DNA of 64,000 bases from Nitrospira defluvii (GTDB lineage: Bacteria > Nitrospirota > Nitrospiria > Nitrospirales > Nitrospiraceae): contig FP929003.1 in assembly GCA_000196815.1 (NCBI GenBank), forward strand, positions 1,178,001-1,242,000, in the 5' to 3' direction. The position numbers and the translations under genes are program-made. Below the pieces are notes generated by a model. It saw only the letters and a program-made list of their open reading frames with translations, did no database searches and had not been told where the DNA came from. Below are positions 55,168 to 63,551 of this stretch, one piece after another. The stretch's first letter is position 1; each line of letters opens with the position of its first letter.

Positions 55168-55491
55168 GTGTATCTGCATATGCTTACCGTCAAAGAGCTC
55201 TCGGCTTGGCTCAATATCAAGCCGTCCACACTCTACCTCTGGGTCTCACAGAACAAAATCCCGTGCCGCCGTATTCATGGCCTCGTCCGGTTTGAACCTG
55301 AGGCGATCCAAGCTTGGCTGGACAGCTTCTCTCCCACCTCCCCTGCAAAACCCCCTCGGTCTTCCCGGAAGAGCTCTGAGGACGTAGACCACCTGATTGC
55401 GGCCGCCAAACATGCCGCCTATACTTCCCGCCACGGGGAAACCATCACACCGAGCCCACGCACGAAGGAGGAGCAGCATGGGGCTCGTTAA
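55168..55491 (+). CDS. Excisionase-like helix-turn-helix protein
   Basis: The protein begins MLTVKELSAWLNIKPSTLYLW at ATG 55180, or with four extra residues at GTG 55168. The first 55 residues form a MerR/excisionase-type HTH that ends in VRFEPEAIQAWLDSF. The rest is a disordered, basic tail. It overlaps the integrase start by 14 bases, the typical layout of an excision control protein with its integrase. Confidence 0.83.
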   Translation: MYLHMLTVKELSAWLNIKPSTLYLWVSQNKIPCRRIHGLVRFEPEAIQAWLDSFSPTSPAKPPRSSRKSSEDVDHLIAAAKHAAYTSRHGETITPSPRTKEEQHGAR

Positions 55492-56548
55492 ACGGAACAA
55501 TATTTGGTGGATGTCATTTACGTATGAAGGGCGGCAAGTGCGGCGATCGACCGAAACCTCGGACAAAAAGCTGGCCGAAGCCATCCTCAGCAAAGTCAAA
55601 GTGCAGATTGTGGAGGGGAAGTACTTTGACAAGCCCAAAGAGGAAGCCAGGACATTCCGAGAGTTGATGGATCGGTATTTGCGGGAGCATGCCAGCCGAC
55701 GGTCGGGCTACCGTCGATATGTGAACATGGTCACGAATCTGACCGCGCATTTTGGTAATCCCAAGTTGGAGCACGTGACACCCAAAACGATCGTCGCCTA
55801 TAAGAACAAACGGTACGCGGATGGGGTCACACCGGCCACGATCAATCGCGAATTAGCGCTCATGAAGAAGGCCTTCAATCTGGCCTGTCGCGAATGGGAA
55901 TGGACCAAGGACAATCCGGTGTGCCGGGTATCCATGGAACGGGAGAACAACACGCGGGATCGATGGCTGACATGTGAGGAGGAACGACGGCTCCTTGCGG
56001 CTTCAGCACCGTGGTTACAGGAAGTGATCGTGTTCGCGATCCATACCGGGCTGCGATGTGGGGAAATTCTCAATCTCACTTGGGCCGGTGTGGACCTCAA
56101 TCGCCGAACTGCCACTGTGTTTAAGTCGAAGAACGGGGAGCGGCGGACGATTCCGCTCAGTCACACGCTCGTGCAGGCTCTTCAGAACAAAGCTCGTGGC
56201 CGGCGCATGGATTCGGAATTAGTGTTTACGAGTGCGGCACACACACCGTTGGATGCACCCAACCTACGCCGGAGTTTCCGGTTGGCGCTGAAGCATGGTC
56301 AGGTGTTGGATTTTCGGTTCCATGATCTGCGCCATACCAGTGCGACTCGCATGGTGCAGGCCGGTGTGGACTTGTACAAGGTCCAACGGATTCTGGGGCA
56401 TAAGTCGCCGATGATGACGCAGCGATATGCACATCATTATCCGGAAAGTTTGCGGGATGGAGTGGCGATTTTCGATGCGGGAAGGTCGTTTAGCACAAAA
56501 TTAGCACAAGCGGGGATTCGGCCAGAGCAGGTTTCGCTAACCTGTTGA
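55478..56548 (+). CDS. Tyrosine recombinase (integrase)
   Basis: I start at ATG 55478, with GAAGGAGG just upstream. The 356-residue protein has an N-terminal arm-binding region (MGLVKRNNIWWMSFTYEGRQ), a core-binding domain (about 65-150) and a catalytic domain with Arg193 (HTGLRCGE), His282 and Arg285 (HDLRHT), His308 (GHKSP) and Tyr317. All five catalytic residues are present. The end of its reading frame contains two spaced TTAGCACA motifs that recur in island repeats A and B. It should insert the element in tRNA-Arg. Confidence 0.96.
   Translation: MGLVKRNNIWWMSFTYEGRQVRRSTETSDKKLAEAILSKVKVQIVEGKYFDKPKEEARTFRELMDRYLREHASRRSGYRRYVNMVTNLTAHFGNPKLEHVTPKTIVAYKNKRYADGVTPATINRELALMKKAFNLACREWEWTKDNPVCRVSMERENNTRDRWLTCEEERRLLAASAPWLQEVIVFAIHTGLRCGEILNLTWAGVDLNRRTATVFKSKNGERRTIPLSHTLVQALQNKARGRRMDSELVFTSAAHTPLDAPNLRRSFRLALKHGQVLDFRFHDLRHTSATRMVQAGVDLYKVQRILGHKSPMMTQRYAHHYPESLRDGVAIFDAGRSFSTKLAQAGIRPEQVSLTC
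56490..56510 (+). repeat. Paired TTAGCACA motif in integrase end
   Basis: Bases 56490-56510 hold two copies of TTAGCACA spaced about one helical turn. The same pair occurs at 50327-50346 and 52016-52035. The spacing suits a protein-binding site such as an integrase arm site. Confidence 0.55.
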
Positions 56549-56551
56549 AAA

Positions 56552-56595
56552 ATTGGTGCCCCCGACACGAATTGAACGTGCGACCCGCGGTTTAG
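56552..56595. repeat. Right attachment site
   Basis: This 44-base copy of 50150-50193 overlaps the 3' part of tRNA-Arg, so the tRNA stays intact after insertion. Confidence 0.88.
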
Positions 56596-56630
56596 GAAAC
56601 CGCTGCTCTATCCAACTGAGCTACGGGGGC
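56554..56630 (-). tRNA. tRNA-Arg (anticodon CCT)
   Basis: A 77-base cloverleaf read on the minus strand, with encoded CCA. The acceptor stem GCCCCCG pairs with CGGGGGC. The anticodon stem GCGGT/ACCGC holds TTCCTAA, so the anticodon is CCT (for AGG). It is the integration target of the island. Confidence 0.97.
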
Positions 56631-56680
56631 GTGGGGATACGATACTGAAAGTGAGGAGGATTGTCTACCTAGGTGACGCG

Positions 56681-56711
56681 CCTCCGAAGGGGCCGTGGCC
56701 ACCTTCGGAGG
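56681..56711. terminator. Hairpin after lipoprotein gene
   Basis: CCTCCGAAGG (56681-56690) pairs exactly with CCTTCGGAGG (56702-56711). It lies 28 bases past the lipoprotein stop and before tRNA-Arg, both on the minus strand. There is no T-run, so strength is uncertain. Confidence 0.5.
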
Positions 56712-56739
56712 TGAGTCGATCCTAAGAAGCGAACGGATG

Positions 56740-57150
56740 CTAGCGTCGATTGGCTTGGTCGCGCTGACAACTCTCTTCGGCCAACATCCGCTGCCCAACT
56801 GAGCCGTCTTTGGGAATGCGTGCCAGGCAGGCGTCAAGGCTATCACCTGCAGCACCCGCCGCCGCCCGGTTCCCACTCTTGGCGGTGGCATTCCCGGCGA
56901 TCGACTGACGAAGCGCCTCATCCCTCTGGCAGCCTTCTTCCGCGAGCTGGCGTGTGCCCGCCGTGCCGCCGGATTGGATGCGTGCCAGGCAGGATTGCAG
57001 TGAGTCATAGGCCTGCGCGGAGGCTTTCATGGCAGCGCTCGATGAGGACGTCGATCCGCCGCCGGTCATGGTCTCTTCCGTAGCACAGGCACTGAGTAAC
57101 AACAGGGATAAGGACAGAACTACAGCACCGTGAGAACGCGAGTACGTCAT
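56740..57150 (-). CDS. Lipoprotein with two internal repeats
   Basis: The start is ATG 57148-57150 and the lipobox LLLSAC gives Cys at about 20. The mature protein has two similar 35-residue units, each with a cysteine pattern: LQSCLARIQSGG then LAEEGCQRDEALR, and LDACLARIPKDG then LAEESCQRDQANRR. Each unit has two Cys about 20 residues apart that may form a disulfide. No family is recognised. Confidence 0.75.
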   Translation of the reverse strand: MTYSRSHGAVVLSLSLLLLSACATEETMTGGGSTSSSSAAMKASAQAYDSLQSCLARIQSGGTAGTRQLAEEGCQRDEALRQSIAGNATAKSGNRAAAGAAGDSLDACLARIPKDGSVGQRMLAEESCQRDQANRR

Positions 57151-57231
57151 TGAGGAATCCTCCTTGATCAAGAGCGATGGGCGCACAGTAGCATAAACCC
57201 TCTCTATCTGGAAACACCTCCGGACGGTCGT

Positions 57232-58602
57232 TTAGGGGAGTGCCCTCGGACCCTGGCCCAGGAGTGCGAGTCGGGAGGGAATTTGTTTCAGCAGGTCGGG
57301 CCGTACCTGGAATATCCCCGGAATTCGATGGCCGATGGCATATACGAGTCCGCCGACCTGATTGCCCATCGCGAGTCGTCCGGCGATGCGCCCGTCTTTT
57401 CCGGTCGCGACGAATTCAGCCACGGGGGCGACAAGACCATAGGGGGCAAGCGGACCGGCCTGCTTCAGAACTCGTTCTTCCGCCGGCAAATTGACGATAC
57501 GGCTGACAACCAGGTCTGCGACGTCCTGGCGCAGTTTTTCGGTCGGCTGATCCTCAAGCACCCATTCGTTCCGATCATGAATAAGAACGTACTGCTCTTC
57601 ACGTGTCTTGATCGAGAGCATGGCGATGTCCCCGATATCGACGCCGAGCAGTCGCTTATCCTGCAGGGCGAAGAGATCTTTGGTCAGATCTTTGATCGCA
57701 GAGGGGCTGATTTTGTAAATCGGCCCCTCTGCGCTGGTTTGGGCGAACGCTTCCCCGCTCGTCGGGTCCGGCTGAAAGAGACGTACCACGTGCTCAACGC
57801 CGCCGGATTGCAGAGTGATCTTTACTTTGGGCTTGGTAAGTGATGGCGCGAGCTTTTCCCGTTCAGGTCCCTGATCGACGATTGCCAACGCTTTGAGGTC
57901 TTCCAGCCTGAAGAGCAGCGCTTGCACCTCGATTCGGTCCCCTTCCGCCTCGATCGGATAGCGGAGTTTCCATTTCTTTTTTGGTTTCTCATCGACTGCG
58001 TAGAGCACGATTTCCGTGGAGGGATACGTCAGGCGCAGCCGTTCGGCCTCCTGCTGGTTGAATTGCAGAAGTTCCTTGCGGCGGAAGGAAAGCAGGCTTT
58101 TGTTGAGAAAGTCTTTCGGTGCCAGATCTGTCAGGAGCACGGCCTCGTCGGATGCCCGCAGCACGTAGAGGGTGGAGGAGAGGGGGCCCGCGTCTCCTAT
58201 GGAGAGCGTCTCCTGTTTGTCTCCAGCGGTCAATGTGATGACCGTGGATGGATGGTCGAGGCCGAACGGCGTCAATGAAACCGGATGGGTTTCGACAAGC
58301 CGCGAGACTTTTCCCATGACCAGAGCGCGGACCAAGGCTTGCACCTGTCGCTGGTCGGCGTCGGTTTGGATAGGGGCGGTAATTGTCCAGGGGTGGCCGA
58401 GAGTTTGGCTCAGGATCACCTCACCGGATTGACTGCGGACTGTCAGCGCGGAGATTTGAGCTTCGGCGAACGGCAGAATTTGTTTGGCCTGGGTAGCCGT
58501 CGTGACTTCGGTCCGTTGCTCAGGGATCTCAATGAAATACAGATAGAGCCCAAGCCCCGCAAAGAGGACGGCCAGTATGAGCGTGGGCCAGTAGCGCGCC
58601 AT
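57232..58602 (-). CDS. DUF4340-family protein of a Gld-type ABC system
   Basis: The 456-residue protein has one N-terminal membrane helix (about 5-24) and a large external part that matches DUF4340. The region is made of repeated beta-alpha units (LTVRSQSGEVILSQTL; ITLTAGDKQETLSIGDAG). It starts four bases after the end of the GldG-like gene, in a four-gene operon. Relatives always lie with Gld-type ABC transporters. Confidence 0.85.
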   Translation of the reverse strand: MARYWPTLILAVLFAGLGLYLYFIEIPEQRTEVTTATQAKQILPFAEAQISALTVRSQSGEVILSQTLGHPWTITAPIQTDADQRQVQALVRALVMGKVSRLVETHPVSLTPFGLDHPSTVITLTAGDKQETLSIGDAGPLSSTLYVLRASDEAVLLTDLAPKDFLNKSLLSFRRKELLQFNQQEAERLRLTYPSTEIVLYAVDEKPKKKWKLRYPIEAEGDRIEVQALLFRLEDLKALAIVDQGPEREKLAPSLTKPKVKITLQSGGVEHVVRLFQPDPTSGEAFAQTSAEGPIYKISPSAIKDLTKDLFALQDKRLLGVDIGDIAMLSIKTREEQYVLIHDRNEWVLEDQPTEKLRQDVADLVVSRIVNLPAEERVLKQAGPLAPYGLVAPVAEFVATGKDGRIAGRLAMGNQVGGLVYAIGHRIPGIFQVRPDLLKQIPSRLALLGQGPRALP

Positions 58603-58606
58603 GGGA

Positions 58607-60136
58607 TTACAAACGACGCCGCTTCCGCCACACCAGGAGGCCGCACAGCACGGTCATCGCCGGGAGCAGAATCACCTGGACATACAGCAGAATGCGTTCC
58701 TGGAGCGGGTTGGGGGTAAAGGGGCGCACGGCAGGGTCTTTGGGAGTGAGGGAAATGAGATCGCGTTCTTCAGAGAGCCAACCCACAGTGCGTTGAAAGA
58801 AGTCGCTGTTGCCGACGAAGTTGATAAAGCCGTTACTGGCGAATGCGGAGTTGCCCACCACTACCACTGCTGGGCGTGGTTTACCTTCCTCGGGAGCCTG
58901 TTTCGGGGTCAATGCGACGGCCAGAGCAAGAGGGCCTTGCACGTCTTCCTTTTCGGTGTAGCTGACCACGCGCCCTTTCATATCGGTTTCGGCCCAGCTG
59001 CGCGGTGAGGTGCGCGCAAGCGGGACATAATCCCACTCCTTGCCCTGCTCCTCCTGAAACGTGAGGTGACGAGCCAGCGGAAACAGCACGGCAGCCGTGA
59101 GCTCATGGGTAATTTCATGGTCGGTGAAGGTGCGAACCAGGAGGGCGGTCAGGTCGCCCTGTGCCAGGCGGTCTTGCAGGTCCACAAGAACGCCCTGACC
59201 CAGTTCAATGCCCCAGACTTTCAGCAGGTCGTCCATGTTCGACTGGGTGTCGGGGTCGACCATGACCAGGAGGTGTCCCCCCTTCGCGACGTAGGCCTGG
59301 ATGCGTTCCTTCTCTTCTTTGGTGACCGCTCGCCGCGGGCCGGCAATAATTAGCACATCGGTGTTCTCAGGCACGGCCGGTTCCTGCAGCAAGGTGACGG
59401 TGCCGATGTCATACCCTTGTTTCTGCAGCACTTCTTTCGTCAGCGTCAGCCCGCCGCGGTCTGTGTCGTCAAGACTCCGCTCACCGTGTCCCTCCAGGAA
59501 CACCACCCGCTTCTTGGTGTCTTTGGACACGCGGACGAGCGCACCGGTAATTTCCACCTCAGCCGGGGACGTGATGCGAACTGATTGCGGGCCGCTTTCA
59601 AAGATCGCGATATCGGTTCTGGTGATGCCATAGTTTTGTGCGACTTTCGGCTGACGCTCGGGGTCGATGAATTGGACGGTCAGCTTGGAACTGGCCTGCC
59701 GATAACTGTCGAAGCGTTCTTTGTAGGCCTGGTACCCGGGGTCCTTTTCCCGCGTGAACACCGTGATGCTGATATCCCGGGTGAGGTTGCGAAGGACGCG
59801 GTACGTTTCCGGCGCGAGCGTGTAGTTCTGATTCTCGGAGAAGTCCCAGCGGATCGAATGCCGAGCCGCCAGGAAGTTCACGATGGCGAGGATACCCAGA
59901 AACAGCGCCACCATCAGCGCGCTGTTGGCGCCCATGCGGGTCGATCGTTGGGAGGAAAAGGTCTTGAGGCGGTCAAAGTGAATGGTAAAGGCCCAAATCA
60001 AGGAGACGAGGGCCAGCCCTTCCAGGACTGTCACGAGCCACAGTTTGTCGGGCACGAGGGTATAGGCGAGAACCCCGGCAATGGCCAGCCCGGTTCCGAT
60101 GGCGCCGATGGGAAGGAGGCGTCGCGTCATTTCCAT
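58607..60136 (-). CDS. GldG-like ABC-system protein
   Basis: The 509-residue protein has membrane helices near residues 12-58 and 72-90, a large outside domain with LTRDISITVFTREKDPGY and FIDPERQPKVAQNYG, and a C-terminal membrane helix near 485-505. This matches GldG/ABC-type auxiliary proteins. It overlaps the permease gene by 10 bases and works with it. Confidence 0.87.
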   Translation of the reverse strand: MEMTRRLLPIGAIGTGLAIAGVLAYTLVPDKLWLVTVLEGLALVSLIWAFTIHFDRLKTFSSQRSTRMGANSALMVALFLGILAIVNFLAARHSIRWDFSENQNYTLAPETYRVLRNLTRDISITVFTREKDPGYQAYKERFDSYRQASSKLTVQFIDPERQPKVAQNYGITRTDIAIFESGPQSVRITSPAEVEITGALVRVSKDTKKRVVFLEGHGERSLDDTDRGGLTLTKEVLQKQGYDIGTVTLLQEPAVPENTDVLIIAGPRRAVTKEEKERIQAYVAKGGHLLVMVDPDTQSNMDDLLKVWGIELGQGVLVDLQDRLAQGDLTALLVRTFTDHEITHELTAAVLFPLARHLTFQEEQGKEWDYVPLARTSPRSWAETDMKGRVVSYTEKEDVQGPLALAVALTPKQAPEEGKPRPAVVVVGNSAFASNGFINFVGNSDFFQRTVGWLSEERDLISLTPKDPAVRPFTPNPLQERILLYVQVILLPAMTVLCGLLVWRKRRRL

Positions 60137-60897
60137 CGTGACGAATCCACTACGCGGTGAGCGAGGAACAACATGAAGACGGTGCCACTGACGTAATAGA
60201 CGAGATCTTTCGTGTCGACCAGCCCACGGACCAAATGATCGAAGTGTTCCATGAACGAGAGGTAGGAAACCACGTGACCGGCCGGCGTGTCACCTAAGAG
60301 TGAGCCGAGACCGGCCAGCAGCCAACACATCAAGAGCAGGCCGAAGCTGGTAAAGGCGGCCACGATCTGATTTTCTGTGATGGATGAGGCGAAGAGGCCG
60401 ACGGCCAGAAAGAACCCGCCGAGCAGCGCCATCCCCAGGTAGCCGGTCAAAACGGGGTACCAATCAAAATCGCTGAAGAGCGCCAGTGTGAGCGGGACCA
60501 GGGTGGTGAGGAGCAGCATCCCGGTAAAAACAAGGTACACGCTGATGAATTTGCCGACGATAATCTCGCTGACGCGTATCGGGGCGGTCATCAAAAATTC
60601 AAAGGTCCGCAGTTTTCGCTCCTCTGCCAGGAGTCGCATGGTGAGGATCGGAAGGATCAACAGCAGCACGAAGCGCATGCTGGCAAAGAGATTGCGGAAG
60701 ACCAGGTCGTTCAGGTTGATCTGCGCGGAGCTTCCCTGCATCTGCATCAACTGAATGGCTTGGGCGCCGGTAAAAACAATATAGAGGTAGGCGAGGAAAC
60801 CGAAGGTCAGCAGGAAAACTCCGCCCACGACATAGACGATCGGGGAGACGAAATACGAGCGCAGTTCTTTGGCGATAATGGCTTGAACCGGTGGCAT
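60127..60897 (-). CDS. ABC-2 permease (GldF-like)
   Basis: The 256-residue permease has about six membrane helices and starts with the ABC-2 pattern VQAIIAKELRSYFVSPIVYVV. The segment AEERKLRTFEFLMTAPIR is the typical coupling region. It is preceded by the ATPase gene with a four-base gap. The substrate is unknown; in Bacteroidetes the Gld system serves gliding, but here it is probably a general exporter. Confidence 0.92.
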   Translation of the reverse strand: MPPVQAIIAKELRSYFVSPIVYVVGGVFLLTFGFLAYLYIVFTGAQAIQLMQMQGSSAQINLNDLVFRNLFASMRFVLLLILPILTMRLLAEERKLRTFEFLMTAPIRVSEIIVGKFISVYLVFTGMLLLTTLVPLTLALFSDFDWYPVLTGYLGMALLGGFFLAVGLFASSITENQIVAAFTSFGLLLMCWLLAGLGSLLGDTPAGHVVSYLSFMEHFDHLVRGLVDTKDLVYYVSGTVFMLFLAHRVVDSSRWK

Positions 60898-60901
60898 CGG
60901 G

Positions 60902-61870
60902 TTAGTGTCGCTCGCTTTCGCTTGTATCGTTCGTCTTCGGGAGGCCGTCTTCTCGCTGAGTCAATTTGAGGAAGACGTCTTCTAAAGTCATGGAGACCGG
61001 TTTCATTTCAATCAACCCCCAGTCCTGTCCCACTGCAAACCGTGCCACTTCTTCCCGGATATCTCTGCCGAGGGCGCACTCGATAAGAATGGTGTGGGCC
61101 TCGGAGGTTGTCAGCACATGCTCGACCCCGGGGACCTCGCGAAAACGCTCGAGGACATCCGACGGAGGGGTTTTGAGGGTCACGCTGATCTTCTCCGATC
61201 GCCGGAGCCGGGCGGACAGTTGGTCGGGCGTGTCTTCGGCGACGATGCGGCCGCCGTTGATGATTACGACACGCTGACAGACGGCCGTGGCTTCAGGGAG
61301 AATGTGGGTACTCAAAATCACTGAGTGAGAGCCGGCCAGGCTCTTGATCAATTCTCTAATCTCGATAATTTGTTTTGGGTCGAGCCCCACCGTGGGTTCG
61401 TCCAGGATCAGAACCGGTGGATCGTGAATCAGCGCTTGGGCTAGCCCGACTCGCTGCCGATACCCGCGTGACAGATTGGCGATGAGTCGCTGTCGGACAG
61501 ATCCTAGAGAAAGCCGTTCCATGACACGGTCCATGCCGGCCGTCAACTCTGTGCCACTGAGCCCGCGGAGTTTTCCAACGAAGGCAAGGTATTCGGAGAC
61601 AGTGAGTTCTTGATACACCGGTGGCGTCTCGGGTAGATAGCCGATGCGCTTTTTTACCTCATCCGGTTGCTCTGCACAGTCGAACCCTGCGACCTGCGCT
61701 GTTCCTTCCGTTGCCGGAATGAAAGAGGTCAAGATGCGCATGGTGGTCGTTTTCCCAGCACCATTCGGGCCGAGGAAGGCCAAGACCTCACCTTTGTCGA
61801 CACGAAAGGTGACGCGGTCGATCGCCGTCAGATTGCCATACCGTTTTGTGATGTTACGAACTTCGATCAT
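60902..61870 (-). CDS. ABC transporter ATPase (GldA-like)
   Basis: The 322-residue ATPase has Walker A GPNGAGKTTT, the signature LSRGYRQRVG and Walker B LILDEPTVGLDP. The C-terminal 90 residues form an extra domain (SEKISVTLKTPPSDVLERF) typical of this family. It is the first gene of the four-gene operon. Confidence 0.95.
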   Translation of the reverse strand: MIEVRNITKRYGNLTAIDRVTFRVDKGEVLAFLGPNGAGKTTTMRILTSFIPATEGTAQVAGFDCAEQPDEVKKRIGYLPETPPVYQELTVSEYLAFVGKLRGLSGTELTAGMDRVMERLSLGSVRQRLIANLSRGYRQRVGLAQALIHDPPVLILDEPTVGLDPKQIIEIRELIKSLAGSHSVILSTHILPEATAVCQRVVIINGGRIVAEDTPDQLSARLRRSEKISVTLKTPPSDVLERFREVPGVEHVLTTSEAHTILIECALGRDIREEVARFAVGQDWGLIEMKPVSMTLEDVFLKLTQREDGLPKTNDTSESERH

Positions 61871-62116
61871 GCAGTCGAGAGAGACGGCTGGATGGGTGTG
61901 CTTCCTACTGTTTGTTGATACGGCACGTGGTGTGGCAAATCGAAACGAATATTACCGACCGCTCTTGGTGCAGTCAAGAGACGCATAGGGGGTTCGGTGT
62001 TCGGAATGGCAGGAAAGACCCAGTCCGTCTTTACAGCGTGATGCGTAACTGCTAAAGTTCCGCGACTTTATCCATCCAGTTGCTCCGCACAATGAACGGA
62101 AAGAGGTTTGTCTGGG

Positions 62117-62494
62117 ATGAGGAGTGAGTTCAATCAGCCGAGGCCCAGCCTGCTCGGCGTGTTAGTGATCGGCGCCGCACTCTGCGTGGCTCTCGCCGGA
62201 CTCGGAAGTTTTTTGACCTCGGTCTATGCCGCCAGTAACACCGTACACGAGATCAAAGGAACGGTTGAAGCCGTCAATCCAACGGATGACCCACCTGTCA
62301 TTGTGGTCAGAGGGCAGCATGGAGCAAATGAAGAAACGGTGGTCGGTGCGGTGCTCAAGCAGGGTGCCACCATCGTGCGCGGGAAAAAGCGGATCGGGCT
62401 CGATCGGATTCACGCTGGAGACAAGGTGACGTTGAAGTATGTCAAAACTCGCGACGGCCTCGCCGTTCGGTCAATTGTGCTCCACCGCAATTAG
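62117..62494 (+). CDS. Exported unknown protein, 125 residues
   Basis: I start at ATG 62117. A hydrophobic segment at about 13-40 (GVLVIGAALCVALAGLGSFLT) is a signal or anchor. The rest looks like an OB-type small beta barrel: HEIKGTVEAVNPTDDPPVIVV and HAGDKVTLKYVKTRDGLAVR. No certain family. It is divergent from the ABC operon and followed by a lipoprotein gene. Confidence 0.65.
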   Translation: MRSEFNQPRPSLLGVLVIGAALCVALAGLGSFLTSVYAASNTVHEIKGTVEAVNPTDDPPVIVVRGQHGANEETVVGAVLKQGATIVRGKKRIGLDRIHAGDKVTLKYVKTRDGLAVRSIVLHRN

Positions 62495-62550
62495 CCAATG
62501 ACTAGATGCCAGTTATGGATTTGTTACTCACAAGGAGGTAGAGAGATTTT

Positions 62551-63210
62551 ATGATTCGACAGCATGTGGTGCGGGGGATATCTGCGCCGGTGGCCGTCGG
62601 GTTGCTGCTCCTGTTGGGCTGCTCCGGGAAAGGCGACATTATTCCGATGAACCTGACCCCGAAAATGCAAGCGGATGCCACCGGTGCTGCGCAGGTGGTA
62701 AAGCCTATGGCGGGGCCTCGAGTGATGGTTATTCCGTTTGAAGATGGGCGCGCCGATCGAACCAAGGTAGGGAGTCGAAGCTCGATGTGGGGAGGAGAGA
62801 CATATTTTAATGTGTCGAGCGGAAGTGCTGGCGAGGAAACCGCCCAGGCATTTGCCGATTATCTCAAGCGCAAGGGATGGCAAGCGCAATATGCCAAGAC
62901 TGCTCCCGTAGCCTCAGAAGCCGGTCCCGATGTTGTGGTTTCCGGGAAGATTCTCGAATTGGCGGTCGATGCCCGGCGCGGGGTATTTCTTACTGATATT
63001 GAAGCCCGAACCAAGCTGGTCATTCAGGCGAGTAACCGAGAAGACAGCAGCTCACTCGTACGAACCGACGCACATTCAGGTAGCCATGACAATGTGTTGT
63101 GGTTCGAGCCGCAGGATGGAGAAAGTATTCTGTCAGAAGTGTTGGAGAAGAATTTCGAGCGGTTCGTCGTAAGCACCAAATTCGAAGACAGGGCTATTCG
63201 ATTTCGTTAA
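62551..63210 (+). CDS. Lipoprotein of unknown function, 219 residues
   Basis: The start ATG 62551 gives a signal with lipobox LLGC (Cys at about 25). The mature domain resembles outer-membrane lipoproteins with a pattern of conserved PRVMVIPFEDGRAD, then a helix and VVVSGKILELAVDA. No certain family. It follows the small exported protein gene by 56 bases. Confidence 0.7.
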   Translation: MIRQHVVRGISAPVAVGLLLLLGCSGKGDIIPMNLTPKMQADATGAAQVVKPMAGPRVMVIPFEDGRADRTKVGSRSSMWGGETYFNVSSGSAGEETAQAFADYLKRKGWQAQYAKTAPVASEAGPDVVVSGKILELAVDARRGVFLTDIEARTKLVIQASNREDSSSLVRTDAHSGSHDNVLWFEPQDGESILSEVLEKNFERFVVSTKFEDRAIRFR

Positions 63211-63551
63211 ATCAGGTCGCGCCGGGAAATCGATGAGCTGGTCCGATTTTATCCGGCTGATCCGAGAGCCTGACAATTTGGACTTGTGTTTACTATTGAA
63301 CTATCAGTTAGTTTTGAGCGCAGAGGCGTCCTGCCTATCGGTGAGCGGAAGAAGCTCCCCTGTTTCGTCGTTCCGCTTAGCAAAATTATGGATTTCTTCT
63401 TCGTCGAGCATTGAGTTCTCTGCCCGTTTGTAGGGGGCATTGCTACCCAGACGGTATTGTCGCCAAAGGCAATCTTGCGTAGCCTTACTTCACTGAGTAT
63501 GAGAGTTGTCTGGCAGGCGGTGAGGTGTAGGCTTTCACACGAGGTGTTTTT
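63211..63551. other. Intergenic region before rlpA; possible gene remnant
   Basis: The 341 bases hold no sure gene. On the minus strand an open frame without a start includes RKIAFGDNTVWVAMPP, and in another frame a 35-codon ORF (63304-63411) reads MLDEEEIHNFAKRNDETGE and onward. These may be two parts of a broken gene. No ribosome site is clear. Confidence 0.35.

Larger units (their letters stand above)
50150..56595. mobile_element. Integrated genetic island in tRNA-Arg(CCT)
   Basis: The 44-bp direct repeats lie 6402 bp apart. Between them are a tyrosine integrase next to the intact tRNA, an HTH protein, a replication-initiation pseudogene, an origin-like hairpin pair, and cargo with lower GC than the surrounding chromosome. 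This is the layout of an integrated plasmid-, satellite- or ICE-like element. Confidence 0.88.

Noticed and set aside
50150-56595. CRISPR array or restriction-modification genes in the island
   Set aside because: No evenly spaced direct repeats and no methyltransferase motifs are seen.
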